From Chitinophagales bacterium (lineage in GTDB: Bacteria > Bacteroidota > Bacteroidia > Chitinophagales > Chitinophagaceae), in the NCBI GenBank assembly GCA_015654495.1, contig JAATGW010000438.1:1-5854 (forward strand): DNA of 5,854 bases, read 5' to 3'. This document shows, piece after piece, positions 3,492 to 5,854 of this stretch. Positions within the stretch are counted from its first letter, which is position 1. Each line of letters opens with the position of its first letter. The translations under genes and the position numbers were made by a program. Under the pieces are notes generated by a model. It made no database searches and was not told where the DNA came from. It saw nothing but the letters and a program-made list of their open reading frames with translations.

Positions 3492-5854
3492 ATGAGCAGA
3501 ATTTTCCTGATATTTTGCTGTGTTGTGTTTGGTTATTGCACTGCTTATTGCCAGTCCCATGGACTCCAATTTGCCAGTCACGAAGTCGTTCCTGAAAAGA
3601 GAACATCACTAATGCTCACGCCCGAAAAACCCTTCTGTTTTAGTAATACCACCGAACTTTCTTTCGATCTTATATTCAGGCCCAACCTGGAAACCTATTT
3701 CGGATATGTTTTCCGCATGATCACCAGCGATAACCAGAATATCGATCTGGTCTATAACCAGAAATTGCGGATGTTTAATTTCATTATCGGTGAAACCTTT
3801 TCTTTCCCATTCAGCATTGATTCAGTTGAACTGTTCGGGCATTGGAATAATGCAAAAATTCAGATTGATGATGATAAGAAAAACATCGCATTTTTCTGGA
3901 ACGGTAAGGAATTGTTCAACAGGAAAACTGATTTTAAATCAGAACTATGTTGCCGGATTTTTTTTGGATTGAATGATTTTCCGGGTTTTCAAACCATGGA
4001 CATCCCTCCGATGAGTATCAGGGATATCCGGATTTCTGAAAATGGGAAGCTAATTCATCAATACACTTTGTCAGAAACCAATGGTAAAAATGTGAATGAT
4101 GCTGTTACCAATAAATCTATTGAAGTAAAAAATCCTATCTGGATAAAACCACGACATCAGAAATGGGAAGAAGTATTATCCCTCACTACAGCAAGTACAC
4201 CAAGTGTTGCGTTCAGTCAGCAGGATGAACTCCTGTATATCGTGGGGCTGGACTCAATTTTTACGCTTTCACTCAAAAGCCTGGCATTAACTGGCAGTCG
4301 TCTTGCGAAATCCCGCGGATTTATGCCGCCCGCTAATCAGTCCATAGTGAGCCGCCTGGATAACAGGTTGTACAATTTTTATACTGATGAAAGGATTGTC
4401 AGCAGGTATGATTCTTCCACTACCAGTTGGAATACGGGTTTCCCCACCGTTCCTCTCACCGTTTTCTGGCACTCTAATAAATTTATAAGTCCTACCGATT
4501 CCTGCCTTTACATTGTTGCCGGCTATGGCCAGTTGCAATATAAAAACCTTATTCAGCGATATCATTTTTCTTCAGGGAAATGGGACTCAGTTAAGCCTTC
4601 CGGTGATTTTTTTATGCCGCGTTATCTTGCAGCCCTGGCTACTAACCAGTCCGGTGATACTGCGTTTATACTTGGTGGTTATGGAAGCAATACCGGCGAT
4701 CAAACGATCAATCCGAAACATAATTATGATCTCCTTGCCTATAGTGTTGCGGGGCAACAATTTAAATTACTCACGCATCTCAAAGAACCCGAAAGGCCTT
4801 TTTGCTTTGCCAATAGCATGATTCTTGAACCGGGTACAGATAATTATTATGCCCTCACTTATCCTAACGACAGGTTTAACTCAGGTATTCAGTTAATCAA
4901 AGGATCTCTTCACAGCCCGGATTATCAGCCTATGGCAGATTCTATACCATATTCGTTTTATGATGTGGAATCATTTTCAGATCTGTTTTATGATTCATCT
5001 GTAAAAAAACTGATTGCCGTTACAATCAAGATGGAGAAGAACAATACGACGAAAGTAAAAGCGTATACGCTGGATTTTCCACCGAATCCTCCTGACCTGC
5101 AAAAGGCTGTTGTTCCTGCAGGCAATAAATTTTCCTGGCTGGCAATCGGAGTGGGCTTGCTGCTAATAACCGGTTTTGCTGCAGTATTTGTGTTGCGGAA
5201 AAAGAAGTCGCCAAAAGACGGAAAAAGCATCGTCATTCCTCCCGTGCCAATCGCCGGAGAAATTCCAGGCACAGAACCTCACCTCACAGAACCGTTATCA
5301 GAAGAACTGAGAGAAAGATCTGCAGTTTTCCTTTTTGGTCCTTTTGAAGCAATCGATAAAGATGGCCAGGATCTCACACCCTCGTTTACGCCTTTGCTCA
5401 GGGAAATCTTTTTACTGATCCTGATCTATACTTTTAAAGATGGCAAAGGAATTTCCCAGGATAAACTTTTTGAAATTATATGGGATGATAAATCGATAAA
5501 GGATGCACGGAATAACTTTTCTGTAAACAGCCTTAAGCTGAAAGCAATCCTGGAAAAACTCGGAGATTGTCATGTCAACCGTGAAACCGGAAAACTTCGT
5601 ATCGAAATTGAGAATGATTCTGTTTGGGTGGACTTCCAGCATTTTATGGAACTTATCCATCAGAAAAAAAATATAAGTAAATCGTCCGTCGCGTCACTCA
5701 CGCAGATGCTTCATCGTGGTACATTCCTTGGCCGGCAGAACTACAATTGGCTTGAGGATATCAAGTCTGAAGTTTCGGGATTGATCATTGATACACTTGT
5801 CAGTTATCTGGAAAAGTCGGACATCCCGACCGAGGCCGAGTTTATAATTAAAAC
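3492..5854 (+). CDS. Membrane-anchored Kelch-propeller / SARP-like transcription regulator, 3' end outside window
   Basis: A single frame stays open for 787 codons and runs off the right edge. The ATG at 3492 directly follows an in-frame TAA (3489-3491), so it is the first possible start. Order of parts: signal peptide (1-20, cleavage probably before Gln21); a ConA/LamG-like beta region (about 45-190); a Kelch/galactose-oxidase-like propeller (about 225-530), with blades such as LYIVAGYG (339-346) and AFILGGYGS (391-399); a transmembrane helix (about 548-568, SWLAIGVGLLLITGFAAVFV) followed by RKKK; a linker; and a cytoplasmic winged helix (about 612-692) starting FLFGPFEAIDKDG and containing LFEIIW and SVNSLKLKAILEKLG. 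A helical BTAD-like part begins near 710. The winged helix fits the SARP/OmpR layout in which a helix ending '.L...lW' is followed by the recognition helix. I infer a one-component sensor that binds an envelope signal and regulates genes at the membrane. The target is unknown. Confidence 0.8.
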   Translation, partial: MSRIFLIFCCVVFGYCTAYCQSHGLQFASHEVVPEKRTSLMLTPEKPFCFSNTTELSFDLIFRPNLETYFGYVFRMITSDNQNIDLVYNQKLRMFNFIIGETFSFPFSIDSVELFGHWNNAKIQIDDDKKNIAFFWNGKELFNRKTDFKSELCCRIFFGLNDFPGFQTMDIPPMSIRDIRISENGKLIHQYTLSETNGKNVNDAVTNKSIEVKNPIWIKPRHQKWEEVLSLTTASTPSVAFSQQDELLYIVGLDSIFTLSLKSLALTGSRLAKSRGFMPPANQSIVSRLDNRLYNFYTDERIVSRYDSSTTSWNTGFPTVPLTVFWHSNKFISPTDSCLYIVAGYGQLQYKNLIQRYHFSSGKWDSVKPSGDFFMPRYLAALATNQSGDTAFILGGYGSNTGDQTINPKHNYDLLAYSVAGQQFKLLTHLKEPERPFCFANSMILEPGTDNYYALTYPNDRFNSGIQLIKGSLHSPDYQPMADSIPYSFYDVESFSDLFYDSSVKKLIAVTIKMEKNNTTKVKAYTLDFPPNPPDLQKAVVPAGNKFSWLAIGVGLLLITGFAAVFVLRKKKSPKDGKSIVIPPVPIAGEIPGTEPHLTEPLSEELRERSAVFLFGPFEAIDKDGQDLTPSFTPLLREIFLLILIYTFKDGKGISQDKLFEIIWDDKSIKDARNNFSVNSLKLKAILEKLGDCHVNRETGKLRIEIENDSVWVDFQHFMELIHQKKNISKSSVASLTQMLHRGTFLGRQNYNWLEDIKSEVSGLIIDTLVSYLEKSDIPTEAEFIIK

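Noticed and set aside
4287..4821. Open frames on both strands inside the large regulator gene (4287-4565 minus, 4513-4821 plus)
   Set aside because: The 787-codon frame through this region has clear domain structure. These are out-of-frame shadows.

Overview
The window looks like a chromosomal segment of a Bacteroidota bacterium, possibly from the Chitinophagaceae/Sphingobacteriia side. This rests on the IcmF-type mutase, the lack of Shine-Dalgarno sequences before the genes, AT-rich leaders with only TAnnTTTG-like promoter candidates, and a large Kelch/SARP membrane regulator of a kind I associate with that phylum. The lineage call is inference; there is no rRNA or other marker gene.

Layout. 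(1) 1-603: the last 200 codons of a fused acyl-CoA mutase (IcmF type), cut by the left edge. (2) 604-2417: an AT-rich insert carrying three tightly packed same-strand genes: a TIGR04255-like protein (693-1442), a 175-residue protein with an NWDG motif (1423-1950, overlapping the first by 20 bases) and a 119-residue protein with GLSVD and NYAHAEI motifs (1958-2317). (3) 2418-2630: a second, displaced copy of the last 70 codons plus stop of the mutase gene, 202 of 213 bases identical to 391-603 with no gaps. (4) 2631-2664: a palindrome between convergent genes, overlapping the end of a minus-strand DinB-family gene (2646-3179). (5) 3180-3491: a divergent intergenic region in which I see nothing firm. 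(6) 3492 to the right edge: a long open reading frame with no stop in the window, encoding a signal peptide, a ConA/LamG-like region, a Kelch-type propeller, one transmembrane helix and a cytoplasmic SARP-like winged helix plus BTAD-like region.

The central observation is that the three-gene cassette sits exactly between two copies of the mutase gene's tail. Homology starts abruptly near 391/2418 and ends exactly at the stop codons. Nearly all differences between the copies are silent, so both tails evolved as working gene ends, probably in two related lineages. The simplest reading is that a donor segment (mutase tail plus cassette) entered by homologous recombination. The upstream copy now completes the mutase, and the old tail remains next to its original hairpin and dinB neighbour. 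No integrase or transposase is visible.

The three cassette proteins have no assigned biochemical function that I know of. Their compact order, overlap, foreign composition and cargo-like placement make them a candidate undescribed accessory system, for example defence or toxin-antitoxin. That role is a hypothesis and nothing in the sequence proves it.
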